Virus record (IMG/VR): IMGVR_UViG_3300025698_000074 | Span: 1-20,658 of that record | Strand: one strand, 5' to 3' | Source: a virus | Length of the DNA stretch: 20,658 bases | Shown here: one piece after another, positions 11,856-18,937 of the stretch | Numbering within the stretch: the stretch's first letter is position 1 | Layout of the letters: each line of letters begins with the position of its first letter | The notes under the pieces: generated by a model | Seen by the model: the letters and a program-made list of their open reading frames with translations, nothing else | Told to the model about the DNA's origin: nothing | The model's database searches: none | Position numbers and translations under genes: made by a program

Positions 11856-12286
11856 ACTATCTACTTGTAACGAAAAAAGACGGTAAATTACTTCCTGCTT
11901 ACGACTCAGATCAGGGCAAATTTAACTTAATTCCTGATGGGGACGTAATTGTATGCGACCTTGAAGATAAGCGCAATTTGAAGCACCATAGGAAGTATTT
12001 CTCATTGTTAAACTTCGTATTTTGTCACATGACAGAGGAATTACATGAGAGAATATTCTCAGTAGAGATGCTAAGAGTTGAAATTGCAGTACGAACTGGA
12101 AATGTAGAAGTATTCTATACCTTTGATGGCAGAAGATGTTTATCGGCTAATAGCATCTCATTTGCAAACATGGGGCAAAAACGATTCGAGAGGGTATATT
12201 CAGATACGTTGGATATATGTTTGAAACATTACCTACCTGAGTCAAATCGGGAAGAGATTGAACTTGAACTAATAAACTTTATGTAA
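11852..12286 (+). CDS. DUF1367-family phage protein
   Basis: 144 residues. LEDKRNLKHHRKYFSLLNFV (37-56) followed by FCHM, then TGNVEVFYTFDGRRC and ANSISFANMGQKRFERVYSD (99-118) with TLDICLKHYLP reproduce the pattern of DUF1367 (H-R-K-x-F-x-L-x-N, then S-I-S-F, then a terminal helix). The family is found beside NinG in many phages and is thought to act in recombination; its biochemistry is not something I can state. It overlaps NinG by 4 bases. Its last 28 bases are part of a 32-bp sequence repeated 280 bp downstream. Confidence 0.75.
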   Translation: MNYLLVTKKDGKLLPAYDSDQGKFNLIPDGDVIVCDLEDKRNLKHHRKYFSLLNFVFCHMTEELHERIFSVEMLRVEIAVRTGNVEVFYTFDGRRCLSANSISFANMGQKRFERVYSDTLDICLKHYLPESNREEIELELINFM

Positions 12287-12290
12287 ACCA
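12259..12290 (+). repeat. 32-bp direct repeat, left copy
   Basis: TGAACTTGAACTAATAAACT and the following 12 bases (to 12290) recur exactly at 12539-12570. This copy encodes the C-terminus ELELINFM and stop of the DUF1367 gene. Confidence 0.9.
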
Positions 12291-12324
12291 GTCAGCAATT
12301 ATTGCTGGCGCAATACTTACCAAA

Positions 12325-12504
12325 ATGGAAAAAACATTTAAAACGATTGATGAATTAATCAAAGAAAATGATTCATTTATTTCCGCAATTCCTAATTATT
12401 TGGGCATTAATTTATGTAGCACGAAAGGAATAGAATATGAACGAAGAAAAGACGGACAATTAAAGTCTTTAAAGATTTTATTTTTACCAATTAAACATAA
12501 ATGA
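12325..12504 (+). CDS. Small hypothetical protein inside the 280-bp insertion, 59 aa
   Basis: ATG at 12325 reads MEKTFKTIDELIKENDSFIS and ends LFLPIKHK at TGA 12502-12504. It appears to be a small alpha/beta domain. Unrecognised. It is the only substantial gene between the two 32-bp direct repeats, so it may be cargo of the insertion. A hairpin (CAGCAATTATTGCTG, 12293-12307) lies just upstream, directly after the left repeat. Confidence 0.5.
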   Translation: MEKTFKTIDELIKENDSFISAIPNYLGINLCSTKGIEYERRKDGQLKSLKILFLPIKHK

Positions 12505-12566
12505 GAAAATTAATCGAAAAACAACAAAATTCATTATCTGAACTTGAACTAATAAACTTTATGTAA
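12501..12566 (+). CDS. Short frame ending in a copy of the DUF1367 C-terminus, 21 aa
   Basis: ATG at 12501 overlaps the previous stop by ATGA and reads MRKLIEKQQNSLSELELINF to ATG TAA. The last residues ELELINFM repeat the end of DUF1367 in the same frame because of the direct repeat. It may be a remnant of duplication rather than a working gene. Confidence 0.3.
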   Translation: MRKLIEKQQNSLSELELINFM

Positions 12567-12570
12567 ACCA
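12539..12570 (+). repeat. 32-bp direct repeat, right copy
   Basis: Exact copy of 12259-12290, starting 280 bp later. The two copies bound the region holding the 59-residue gene. The next gene starts 8 bases after this copy. Confidence 0.9.
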
Positions 12571-12577
12571 ATAAGAG

Positions 12578-13051
12578 ATGAAAACAAACCCAAAGTTTAA
12601 TTCAGAAAAAGAAGCTATTACATATATTCGTAATATTACTCCTCCTACTATTAGACCAGCAAAGAACTCAAAAAGAATAGTGATAGAACCATTTGTAAGC
12701 AATCATGCTTTTAAGGCTGTTACGGAATCCATAGGGAAACAATTATATTTATTAGAAGAAAACCATTATGAAATGAAAACAAACAGATCCCAATTAACAG
12801 ATGAACAAAGTTATGAGATTGCTAAGAAGTTTTATAGCTATTGCCTGCTAACTCAAGACGACAAACCATTTCTTGCTTCAAAGGCAATACCATTAATATT
12901 CAATGAATGTTTAAAATTCAAACTACCGAATGATGAGGAAATTAAACAATCAGTTCCTTATCCGAATCCAATATCAACAAGTCAAGTATTTAAAAACATG
13001 GGATTTATAAAAGGTGCGAGATGGTTAATAAATAAACTAAATAAGAGATGA
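12578..13051 (+). CDS. Hypothetical protein, 157 aa
   Basis: Begins MKTNPKFNSEKEAITYIRNI and is soluble, with mixed helices (DEQSYEIAKKFYSYCLLTQD, KNMGFIKGARWLINKLNKR). No motif I recognise. The start context AATAAGAGATGA is repeated before the next gene (13041) and again at 13163, so these starts share a common initiation sequence. It overlaps the membrane gene at 13048 by ATGA. Confidence 0.55.
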   Translation: MKTNPKFNSEKEAITYIRNITPPTIRPAKNSKRIVIEPFVSNHAFKAVTESIGKQLYLLEENHYEMKTNRSQLTDEQSYEIAKKFYSYCLLTQDDKPFLASKAIPLIFNECLKFKLPNDEEIKQSVPYPNPISTSQVFKNMGFIKGARWLINKLNKR

Positions 13052-13173
13052 GAGCAAAGCGATTACTAATAAACCTCTTTATATGGTGTATATTAATTCT
13101 CTTTATATTAATACTACTAATTATCAACTTGCAAGAAAAATTTGTAAGTTCATTTAAAACCAATAAGAGATGA
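13048..13173 (+). CDS. Single-pass membrane mini-protein, 41 aa
   Basis: Reads MRAKRLLINLFIWCILILFI and continues with LILLIINL as one strong hydrophobic helix, then a short polar tail ending KTNKR. The basic N-terminus suggests it remains in the cytoplasm. The start AATAAGAGATGA overlaps the previous stop. Unknown role; it is the last gene before the late promoter. Confidence 0.5.
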   Translation: MRAKRLLINLFIWCILILFILILLIINLQEKFVSSFKTNKR

Positions 13174-13197
13174 AAATAGAACCGAATTAAAAATAAA

Positions 13198-13229
13198 TTT
13201 GCATTTGTTAAAAACATATTTTAACTTGC
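13198..13229 (+). promoter_or_regulatory. Predicted promoter of the terminase/late operon
   Basis: TTTG (13198-13201), 20 bases, TAACTTGC (13222-13229). A small leader hairpin AAAGAC (13239-13244)/GTCTTT (13251-13256) follows. GAGG at 13274-13277 may help select the GTG start at 13283. Confidence 0.55.
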
Positions 13230-13282
13230 ATCATAATAAAAGACAAAAAGGTCTTTAATTATTATTTAACTGCGAGGTAACT

Positions 13283-13558
13283 GTGGGAAATTTAAAACCG
13301 TTCAAAAAAGGCAATGATCCACGAAGGAATCTAAAAGGTGCACCAAAGATGCCAGACCTTAAAGAAGCTATTGCGGATGTAATAGGTGAAGATGGGGTAA
13401 GGGCAATACTTAAAGGTGTTCAGGCAAGAGCCAAAAAGGGAGATGTTAAGGCAGCGGACTTATTACTCGATAGGTTTTATGGAAAGTTAAAGACTGAAAT
13501 GGATTTAAACATACCTTCCGAAATAGTTATTAATCTCAAAAAGGGTGCAAAAGGTTGA
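13283..13558 (+). CDS. terS: Terminase small subunit-like protein (DUF5681-type N-terminus)
   Basis: 91 residues from a GTG start. The N-terminus GNLKPFKKGNDPRRNLKGAP is the DUF5681 motif (F-x-K-G-x-x-x-N-x-K-G-x-P) found at the start of many small terminase-like proteins. A helical region, LKEAIADVIGEDGVRAILKG and VKAADLLLDRFYGK, follows. By family and by position directly before the large subunit it should recognise packaging sites on phage DNA. It is short for a small subunit, so the DNA-binding part may be reduced. The stop overlaps the next start by 14 bases. Confidence 0.7.
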   Translation: MGNLKPFKKGNDPRRNLKGAPKMPDLKEAIADVIGEDGVRAILKGVQARAKKGDVKAADLLLDRFYGKLKTEMDLNIPSEIVINLKKGAKG

Positions 13559-14708
13559 AGCTGACATTATCTATGGTGAAGTATTCGAACAGACTTTAAC
13601 AGCGCACGAAAGCGGTAAGAAAGTCATTATACACAAAGGCGGAACAGGATCAGGTAAGACAGAAGACATAATTATATTCCTGGCGTTCGTTATCGCATCA
13701 AAACAAAAAAATCAAATCATTACAATAGTATCAGAATCACGACCGCACCTTGACATCGGAGCAGTAAGGATACTAAAGAAGTACATCCTAAAGGCAGGGT
13801 TAAGTCTATTCACAAAGTTTAATGAATCTTCAGGTAGATGTGTATTCTTAAATACAGGCTCTATAATTGAGTTCTTTTCAGCAGACAGGATCGAGAAGGC
13901 ATTGGGAGCAAGAAGAAACTGGCTCTTTGGAAACGAAATAAACTCACTAAAAGAAGCGGTATGGGACGAACTCGCAAGAAGATCAGAGCACGTAATAGCA
14001 GATTTCAACCCGACAGTTCAGTTCTGGCTTGAAGACTGGATACAAAACTATAATGATGTAATTATTATTACATCGAATTACCTAAGCAACCCTAACCTTC
14101 CTGACTTCGAGAGAGAGCGTATAAAGAAGCGTGCTGAAAGAGATACTAACTTTAAACGTATCCATATAGATTGTGAATACGGAGGCTTAGAAGGGCTTAT
14201 TTACCCTAATTGGAAGTATGGCGACTTCGATGAATCACTACCGCATCAGTTTGGCCTTGACTTCGGTTTTCACCCCGATCCGGATGCAATGGTAAAAGTT
14301 GCTATAAACAAGAAGCTGAAGTTAATGTATCTGCATGAGTGCTTTTATAAAACGAATCAGTTAGTATCTGATCTTATATTGAATGTGGCACGAACAGTAA
14401 AATCGCACGAACTTATAATTGCAGACTCAGCATCTCCAAGAATGATAGCAGAATTAAGAAATCAGTTTAACATCAAAGGAGTTGTAAAGAAAGCCGGAAG
14501 CGTGGTCGAAGGGATAAGACTAATGCAGGATTACGAATTGATAGTTACTAAAGAAAGCGTTAACTTGGTCAAGGAACTAAGAAACTATATCTGGAGCGAT
14601 CGTAAAGCAGGCATCCCGATAGACGCATTTAACCACTTACTCGATCCTTCACGGTATGTTGTTCAATCGCACGATGCGAACGGAGGCCACCAGATATGGA
14701 GAAGGTAA
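13545..14708 (+). CDS. terL: Terminase large subunit
   Basis: 387 residues from a GTG start overlapping the small subunit by 14 bases. The ATPase has Walker A GGTGSGKT (32-39), an adenine-region TIVSESRPHLDIGAV and a Walker B-like RRNWLFGNEIN (124-133) with catalytic Glu E131. The nuclease domain has FGLDFGFHPDPDAM (237-249; D239), LIIADSASP (290-298; D294) and AFNHLLDPSRY (361-371), matching the three acidic positions of the RNase H-like fold, with the last motif altered from the usual H-x-x-D-A-x-R-Y. It cuts and pumps DNA into the procapsid. Length fits PBSX-type enzymes. It overlaps the next gene by 13 bases. No portal gene follows, which is unusual. Confidence 0.93.
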   Translation: MQKVEADIIYGEVFEQTLTAHESGKKVIIHKGGTGSGKTEDIIIFLAFVIASKQKNQIITIVSESRPHLDIGAVRILKKYILKAGLSLFTKFNESSGRCVFLNTGSIIEFFSADRIEKALGARRNWLFGNEINSLKEAVWDELARRSEHVIADFNPTVQFWLEDWIQNYNDVIIITSNYLSNPNLPDFERERIKKRAERDTNFKRIHIDCEYGGLEGLIYPNWKYGDFDESLPHQFGLDFGFHPDPDAMVKVAINKKLKLMYLHECFYKTNQLVSDLILNVARTVKSHELIIADSASPRMIAELRNQFNIKGVVKKAGSVVEGIRLMQDYELIVTKESVNLVKELRNYIWSDRKAGIPIDAFNHLLDPSRYVVQSHDANGGHQIWRR

Positions 14709-15343
14709 AGCCAATACATAGATTGACGTTATTTGATATGTTTAAATATCCTGAGTTGTATTCAGGACTCGCAGAAGGCTTAACAGAACTGCCATTACCG
14801 GATATATTAAAGATAGGTAAAAAAGAATTTACCATACCGGAAGATATGGCGGAGCTTTCACGGAAGATATGTTACGGCCAGAGACAGTATTTAGCACGCA
14901 AAGAAGATAATGACTTCGGGATTATAATCAGGTGCATAGGTGGATATTACTACCCTGAATACTTTAATACAGAATGGGATGATGAAAAGGTTTGCATCTT
15001 TTCAGAAAAAATCTTACCTTGCAAAGTAATAGAAGCGTATCCGGTGAGTTTACATTTGGTTACATTGCTAAGCGAGTTAGTCATTAACGAACAGAAACTA
15101 TTACATCGTGAACCGTCAAAGATAGAACTTGCAGCAGGGATAGAGAAGTTGGATGTTTTTGCAGAGCTTAACGTACTTGATTTCTTAAGGGATGCGATGA
15201 AATGTACGGTTAAGGAAGTTCTATTAACACCGTATAATGAATGTTTAGTAAGATTGTTAAACGCTAAAGAGATCATGGATTATCAGGAACGATATTATAA
15301 ATTACAAGCTGAGGAATTAGAAATTAAATCTAAAAAAAGATGA
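14696..15343 (+). CDS. Hypothetical protein directly after terminase, 215 aa
   Basis: Begins MEKVKPIHRLTLFDMFKYPE and is soluble. The middle part is beta-rich (FGIIIRCIGGYYYPEYFNTE) and the C-terminal half is helical (LDVFAELNVLDFLRDAMKCT), ending with a Lys/Glu-rich coiled segment (YKLQAEELEIKSKKR). It overlaps terminase by 13 bases. Its place would suit a portal or packaging accessory, but it is far too short for a portal and shows no such motif. I do not recognise it. Confidence 0.6.
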   Translation: MEKVKPIHRLTLFDMFKYPELYSGLAEGLTELPLPDILKIGKKEFTIPEDMAELSRKICYGQRQYLARKEDNDFGIIIRCIGGYYYPEYFNTEWDDEKVCIFSEKILPCKVIEAYPVSLHLVTLLSELVINEQKLLHREPSKIELAAGIEKLDVFAELNVLDFLRDAMKCTVKEVLLTPYNECLVRLLNAKEIMDYQERYYKLQAEELEIKSKKR

Positions 15344-15513
15344 AAACATTTAAAAAATTTATCGGTTATTTTATTATCGTAACCTTTTTTATTGGGTTGA
15401 TAATTTTTACCTGCATAGGAATGGGTACAGAAAAAGCGTTAATATGCTGGGGGCTTGCATTAGTTGGGACAGCAATTATTACAGCAGCAACATTTTTAAT
15501 TATTGATAACTAA
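15340..15513 (+). CDS. Two-helix membrane mini-protein, 57 aa
   Basis: ATG at 15340 overlaps the previous stop by ATGA. After MKTFKKFIGY come two hydrophobic segments, FIIVTFFIGLIIFTC and ICWGLALVGTAIITAATFLI, joined by a short GMGTEKA turn, and the end IDN. Two helices with a tight turn resemble a hairpin such as class II holins have, but the location among virion genes gives no support and the protein may have another membrane role. Confidence 0.5.
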   Translation: MKTFKKFIGYFIIVTFFIGLIIFTCIGMGTEKALICWGLALVGTAIITAATFLIIDN

Positions 15514-15524
15514 AAACCAAAAGA

Positions 15525-15869
15525 ATGGAACTAATTATTCAAGATCGTTACGAAAAAATGCAATGTAGTATATACATTAAAGAACAAAGAGGTAGTCATA
15601 CTGTAATAATTGGTTATGACGGTGAAAATTTAACAGAGCATATTTTAACAAATACGCCAGAAGCGATTGATATTAAACCATTACTTGTCATTCCTATTAG
15701 TATGAAAGATGCACTTATTAAAGCATTTATCAGTGAGGGAGCGAAAAACAATTTAAGAACTGAAAATGAAAATTTGCTTAAGGGTAAATTAGAAGCAACA
15801 GAATTACATTTAAAAGATATGAGGGAATTTTCACAAAAATTACTTGATAATAAATTATTAAAAAATTAA
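15525..15869 (+). CDS. Hypothetical phage protein with C-terminal coiled coil, 114 aa
   Basis: The N-terminal part MELIIQDRYEKMQCSIYIKE and HTVIIGYDGENLTEHIL is beta-rich. The C-terminal part (about residues 60-114), with NLRTENENLLKGKLEATELH, forms a probable coiled coil. I recall similar genes in late regions of Bacteroidota phages, without known function. It lies 11 bases after the membrane gene and 3 bases before the next. Confidence 0.6.
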   Translation: MELIIQDRYEKMQCSIYIKEQRGSHTVIIGYDGENLTEHILTNTPEAIDIKPLLVIPISMKDALIKAFISEGAKNNLRTENENLLKGKLEATELHLKDMREFSQKLLDNKLLKN

Positions 15870-15872
15870 AAA

Positions 15873-16046
15873 ATGATAGCAGAAGTAAAACCAGGCGGAA
15901 TGATAATGTTAGAGAGTCAATCCGGCGCAGAAAGTAATACGTTACAACAATTCGTTAAGAGCATGGCTGTTGACAGTGCAGGGTTTATGAAGTGTTGCGG
16001 GCGTAAACAATGTGCATTTGAAATAACCTTAAAAGATGATAGCTGA
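15873..16046 (+). CDS. Small cysteine-containing hypothetical protein, 57 aa
   Basis: ATG at 15873 reads MIAEVKPGGMIMLESQSGAE and ends with FMKCCGRKQCAFEITLKDDS at TGA 16044-16046. Three close cysteines (CC-x4-C) are notable in so short a protein, but there is no clear metal site. It overlaps the next gene start (16036) by 11 bases. Confidence 0.5.
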   Translation: MIAEVKPGGMIMLESQSGAESNTLQQFVKSMAVDSAGFMKCCGRKQCAFEITLKDDS

Positions 16047-16548
16047 AACACTTAAGACGATACTAACTGACTCAGGGTGTACTTACGTAATTTACGAATC
16101 GGATAAGATTTCAAACCTATTCGTAGATGAAGGTACTCAGGACGATGTTGTGGGATTAATCATACAGCCTAATAACTTAAATTTGCTTGTACGTGCCAAC
16201 GCTATCCTCGAACAATACCCACCGTATTTTATCGAAGTACTTAAACAGGTACGAGTTGAGGACACGGCAGATAATAACGAGGCTGTATTCCAAGAGCTAC
16301 TTGACATTTGCAAGGAGATAATTGTCAGGTTGATTGCAGAGGGGTTGTTTAAAACACTCATGCCTTTGACGGTTAATAAAATCCTTGAGAACAAATACGA
16401 TGCTAATGTAATAGGCTGGTCAATGCCTTTAGAGCTGACACGATTACTAAATGAGAGCAGACTGCCTTGTCTTTCGGTCGCTTGTGTAGTAGAACACGCA
16501 GGATGTGCAGATGCGCTTACAGACGATTTTGGAGAAATAATAACATAA
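16036..16548 (+). CDS. Probable neck or tail-completion protein, 170 aa
   Basis: Begins MIAETLKTILTDSGCTYVIY followed by ESDKISNLFVDEG, an N-terminal helix then strands, continuing with GLIIQPNNLNLLVRANAILE and long helices. Helix-strand proteins of this size between terminase and tail genes are often tail terminators or neck proteins that join head to tail, which is my inference from order and size. No catalytic or metal motif is visible. The gap to the next gene is 4 bases. Confidence 0.5.
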   Translation: MIAETLKTILTDSGCTYVIYESDKISNLFVDEGTQDDVVGLIIQPNNLNLLVRANAILEQYPPYFIEVLKQVRVEDTADNNEAVFQELLDICKEIIVRLIAEGLFKTLMPLTVNKILENKYDANVIGWSMPLELTRLLNESRLPCLSVACVVEHAGCADALTDDFGEIIT

Positions 16549-16552
16549 AATT

Positions 16553-17299
16553 ATGGCAACACTAAGAACAGCATTAAAGCAATTACATCCGTTAAAGGAT
16601 AGTATAGAAAACAATCAGATCGCAGATGTGATAGGTAACAAAACCGATTCATCTTCGGTAACGGTATCGAATGATACTAAGTCATTAATAACCTATCTAA
16701 AGAGTATCTGGAATTATGTAATATCCGTATTTTCATATACCGCAAAGATTGACAGTGCCGCCACGCTGGGGCTTGTTGGTACGTATAATTCGGCAGCATA
16801 TAGAATACATGAACTTGAGAAGCATTTCCATAATTACGAACGTTGGTTTGGATTGGCGGTAATACCAAACGGAACTATTCACAGGGCAGATGCATTAAGC
16901 CTTTATACGAATATTTTTCAGATACAACCATTTCAGATTATATCAGGGAATGACAATTATGGGTTATGGGTGCAAGTATTAGGATCAGCAGACACACCGT
17001 TTTATGACGGGAATGTGTATTATGATTTTCATAAAGTTCAGATTGTGGACTCAGGATCAACGAATGAGAAATGCGTTATCCAATGCGCATGGGGAGACGA
17101 TGCAGATGCAGCAGTCTTGAATAAGGACTACAGTACATTTACGTATCTAACACCAACGAACCAGGCAGCAGAAACAGGAATAGATGTAATGATGCCACGC
17201 GTAGTAGTTGGCACAAAAATATGGATGCGATGTTTAGCTATTGACGATAATGCGATAACATTAGATTTCTATATAGGTGAACACGGATACCAAGGATAA
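16553..17299 (+). CDS. Probable virion structural protein, 248 aa
   Basis: Residues 1-75 are polar and helical (MATLRTALKQLHPLKDSIEN, NDTKSLITYLKSIWNYVIS). About 76-110 includes AYRIHELEKHFHNYERWFGL. The rest is beta-rich (FQIISGNDNYGLWVQVLGSA, VYYDFHKVQIVDSGSTNEKC, PRVVVGTKIWMRCLAIDDN, TLDFYIGEHGYQG). A helical anchor followed by a compact beta domain fits a decoration, fibre or other surface protein of the particle. The name is by analogy only; no family is certain. Confidence 0.5.
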   Translation: MATLRTALKQLHPLKDSIENNQIADVIGNKTDSSSVTVSNDTKSLITYLKSIWNYVISVFSYTAKIDSAATLGLVGTYNSAAYRIHELEKHFHNYERWFGLAVIPNGTIHRADALSLYTNIFQIQPFQIISGNDNYGLWVQVLGSADTPFYDGNVYYDFHKVQIVDSGSTNEKCVIQCAWGDDADAAVLNKDYSTFTYLTPTNQAAETGIDVMMPRVVVGTKIWMRCLAIDDNAITLDFYIGEHGYQG

Positions 17300-17317
17300 A
17301 CTTAAAAATTTAAAATT

Positions 17318-17530
17318 ATGAAAAATGTATTTTTTGTATTTGTAGTAGTATTGTTTTTTGGTGGAGCTTATTTTATGGGAAATTACGCAATGGGTACTAT
17401 CAATGACAGCATAGGAACTCAGATAGTATCTTCATTCTGTGGAGTTGTATTATGGTTATTAATAGGATTGATTGTATTTATTACTATTGGCATATATAAA
17501 TTTATTGGCATATTGTTGAGTAAGAAATAA
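17318..17530 (+). CDS. Two-helix membrane protein, 70 aa
   Basis: MKNVFFVFVVVLFFGGAYFM forms the first hydrophobic segment and VVLWLLIGLIVFITIGIYKF the second, with a polar link containing GTINDSIGTQ and the end LLSKK. A second small two-helix protein within 2.2 kb is notable. Its stop overlaps the next start (TAATG, 17528-17532), so it belongs to the same operon. Unknown function. Confidence 0.6.
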   Translation: MKNVFFVFVVVLFFGGAYFMGNYAMGTINDSIGTQIVSSFCGVVLWLLIGLIVFITIGIYKFIGILLSKK

Positions 17531-17973
17531 TGATACCCGACCTTAAACCGGAACTAAAGAATCTTATCGAAGAAATAAGCAAGAAGAATATGTATTCAGG
17601 AAATAAGATACCTGATTCGATAATGAAGTTATTCGAGATTATTGAGACAGATGGCATGATAGGAATTCTGGTTCCGTATTGGATAGGAGCATTACAGCGT
17701 GGACGCGGAGCAAGGAAGAGCAATAAAAGCTCCGGACTCGAAGATAAGATTTACAGGTGGATGCGTAAACGTAATATGTTCAAGTCTAAAACTGCTAAAG
17801 GCAAAAAGAACGAAGCGAGGTATTTGACATGGTATATAAACAAGTACGGTAATCAGCAATTCAGGAGTAAGGTGTTTGTTGACATTTACGAAACCGAAAG
17901 GAAGAAAACTATTGAAGATATAAACAAGAAATTCTCATTAAGCATATCAAAAATAACAATGGAGGTAATTTAA
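17530..17973 (+). CDS. Basic helical protein, probable tail or neck accessory, 147 aa
   Basis: Starts MIPDLKPELKNLIEEISKKN. GMIGILVPYWIGALQRGRGA then a Ser/Lys-rich segment and YRWMRKRNMFKSKTAKGKKN give high positive charge. AR-YLTWYINKYGNQQFRSKV leads to a terminal helix. Similar proteins occur, as I recall, in structural gene clusters of Bacteroidota phages, suggesting a minor virion protein. A GGAGGT sequence in its last codons (17961-17966) lies 8 bases before the next ATG. Confidence 0.55.
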   Translation: MIPDLKPELKNLIEEISKKNMYSGNKIPDSIMKLFEIIETDGMIGILVPYWIGALQRGRGARKSNKSSGLEDKIYRWMRKRNMFKSKTAKGKKNEARYLTWYINKYGNQQFRSKVFVDIYETERKKTIEDINKKFSLSISKITMEVI

Positions 17974-17974
17974 A

Positions 17975-18937
17975 ATGCCAACTTATACGTTAATATCGAC
18001 ACCAGCCTGTTATCTCATGACAAGCCCTGAAGTAGTATTCAGGTGGGTTGCAACAGAGAGTCCTAATATCTTCAGATTGTTAAGACAAGACTGGCTTGTT
18101 AATTCAGAAGCCAATGCAGGCGGATTCCTTCAGGTAGTAGTTGACGGCGCATTCTCAGGACTCGAAGACGACGATATACAATTATACAACGAAACCAACG
18201 AAGAGGTTCTCACAGGCACGATAACAGGCGTAGCAGGCACGACAATAACAACTGACATCGCTTGGGTTGCGGGAACGGTCATAACCTATTTGAATGACAA
18301 TACTCTTTACCAGGGATTCTACTTTGAAGGCAGATTAACGATTAACGGGATACTCGAAGCATTGACAATTTACGCAAGCACGGATAAGTTCGGATATGCA
18401 GATATTGACGTTTCAGGATTATTAAGGATACAAACATCACGTGCTAAAATAGGAAGTTATACAACCGACCTTGCAGCAGAGACGGTAAAGTCAGGAAGGT
18501 TTTCATTTGAATACAGGCCATGTTGGTACGGAAGCGATGAGGGATGGATACCAGAGGGCGGATCAGTTTCTCCACCTTCAGATGAGATCATGTGGTATTA
18601 TGCCGAAGCGGTAAGGTCAATAGAACAAGGATCGAACCTTCAGGAATACGTTCCGGATGAGAGCAGTGATGCACCGTTTTTTAATGAGTTCACACGACCT
18701 GTTTATTTCTATGGATTGCCATTTGACATATCTTTTATCTTACCGGCACTCACAGCAGGAACAGATATAACGATCACAAAGAAAATATTTAACTCTGTTA
18801 ATACCCAAATCGGAGCAGATGAAGTTACGGTTGTGAATGTGGACGACCTAAGCGGGTACGTAAACTCATTGAATATCGCACAGGCTTCAATACCTGAAGG
18901 GGCTTCGTATATTTTATTAACAGTAACACTACCTTAA
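17975..18937 (+). CDS. Probable tail-tip or baseplate protein, 320 aa
   Basis: Almost entirely beta by appearance. The start is MPTYTLISTPACYLMTSPEV and the centre includes GTITGVAGTTITTDIAWVAG, DVSGLLRIQTSRAKIGSYTT and FSFEYRPCWYGSDEGWIPEG. The C-terminal third has TAGTDITITKKIFNSVNTQI and ends EGASYILLTVTLP. Together with the FISUMP protein whose ATG overlaps its stop (TAATG), it is best explained as part of the tail tip or a fibre base. No enzymatic motif is visible. The assignment rests on composition and gene order. Confidence 0.45.
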   Translation: MPTYTLISTPACYLMTSPEVVFRWVATESPNIFRLLRQDWLVNSEANAGGFLQVVVDGAFSGLEDDDIQLYNETNEEVLTGTITGVAGTTITTDIAWVAGTVITYLNDNTLYQGFYFEGRLTINGILEALTIYASTDKFGYADIDVSGLLRIQTSRAKIGSYTTDLAAETVKSGRFSFEYRPCWYGSDEGWIPEGGSVSPPSDEIMWYYAEAVRSIEQGSNLQEYVPDESSDAPFFNEFTRPVYFYGLPFDISFILPALTAGTDITITKKIFNSVNTQIGADEVTVVNVDDLSGYVNSLNIAQASIPEGASYILLTVTLP

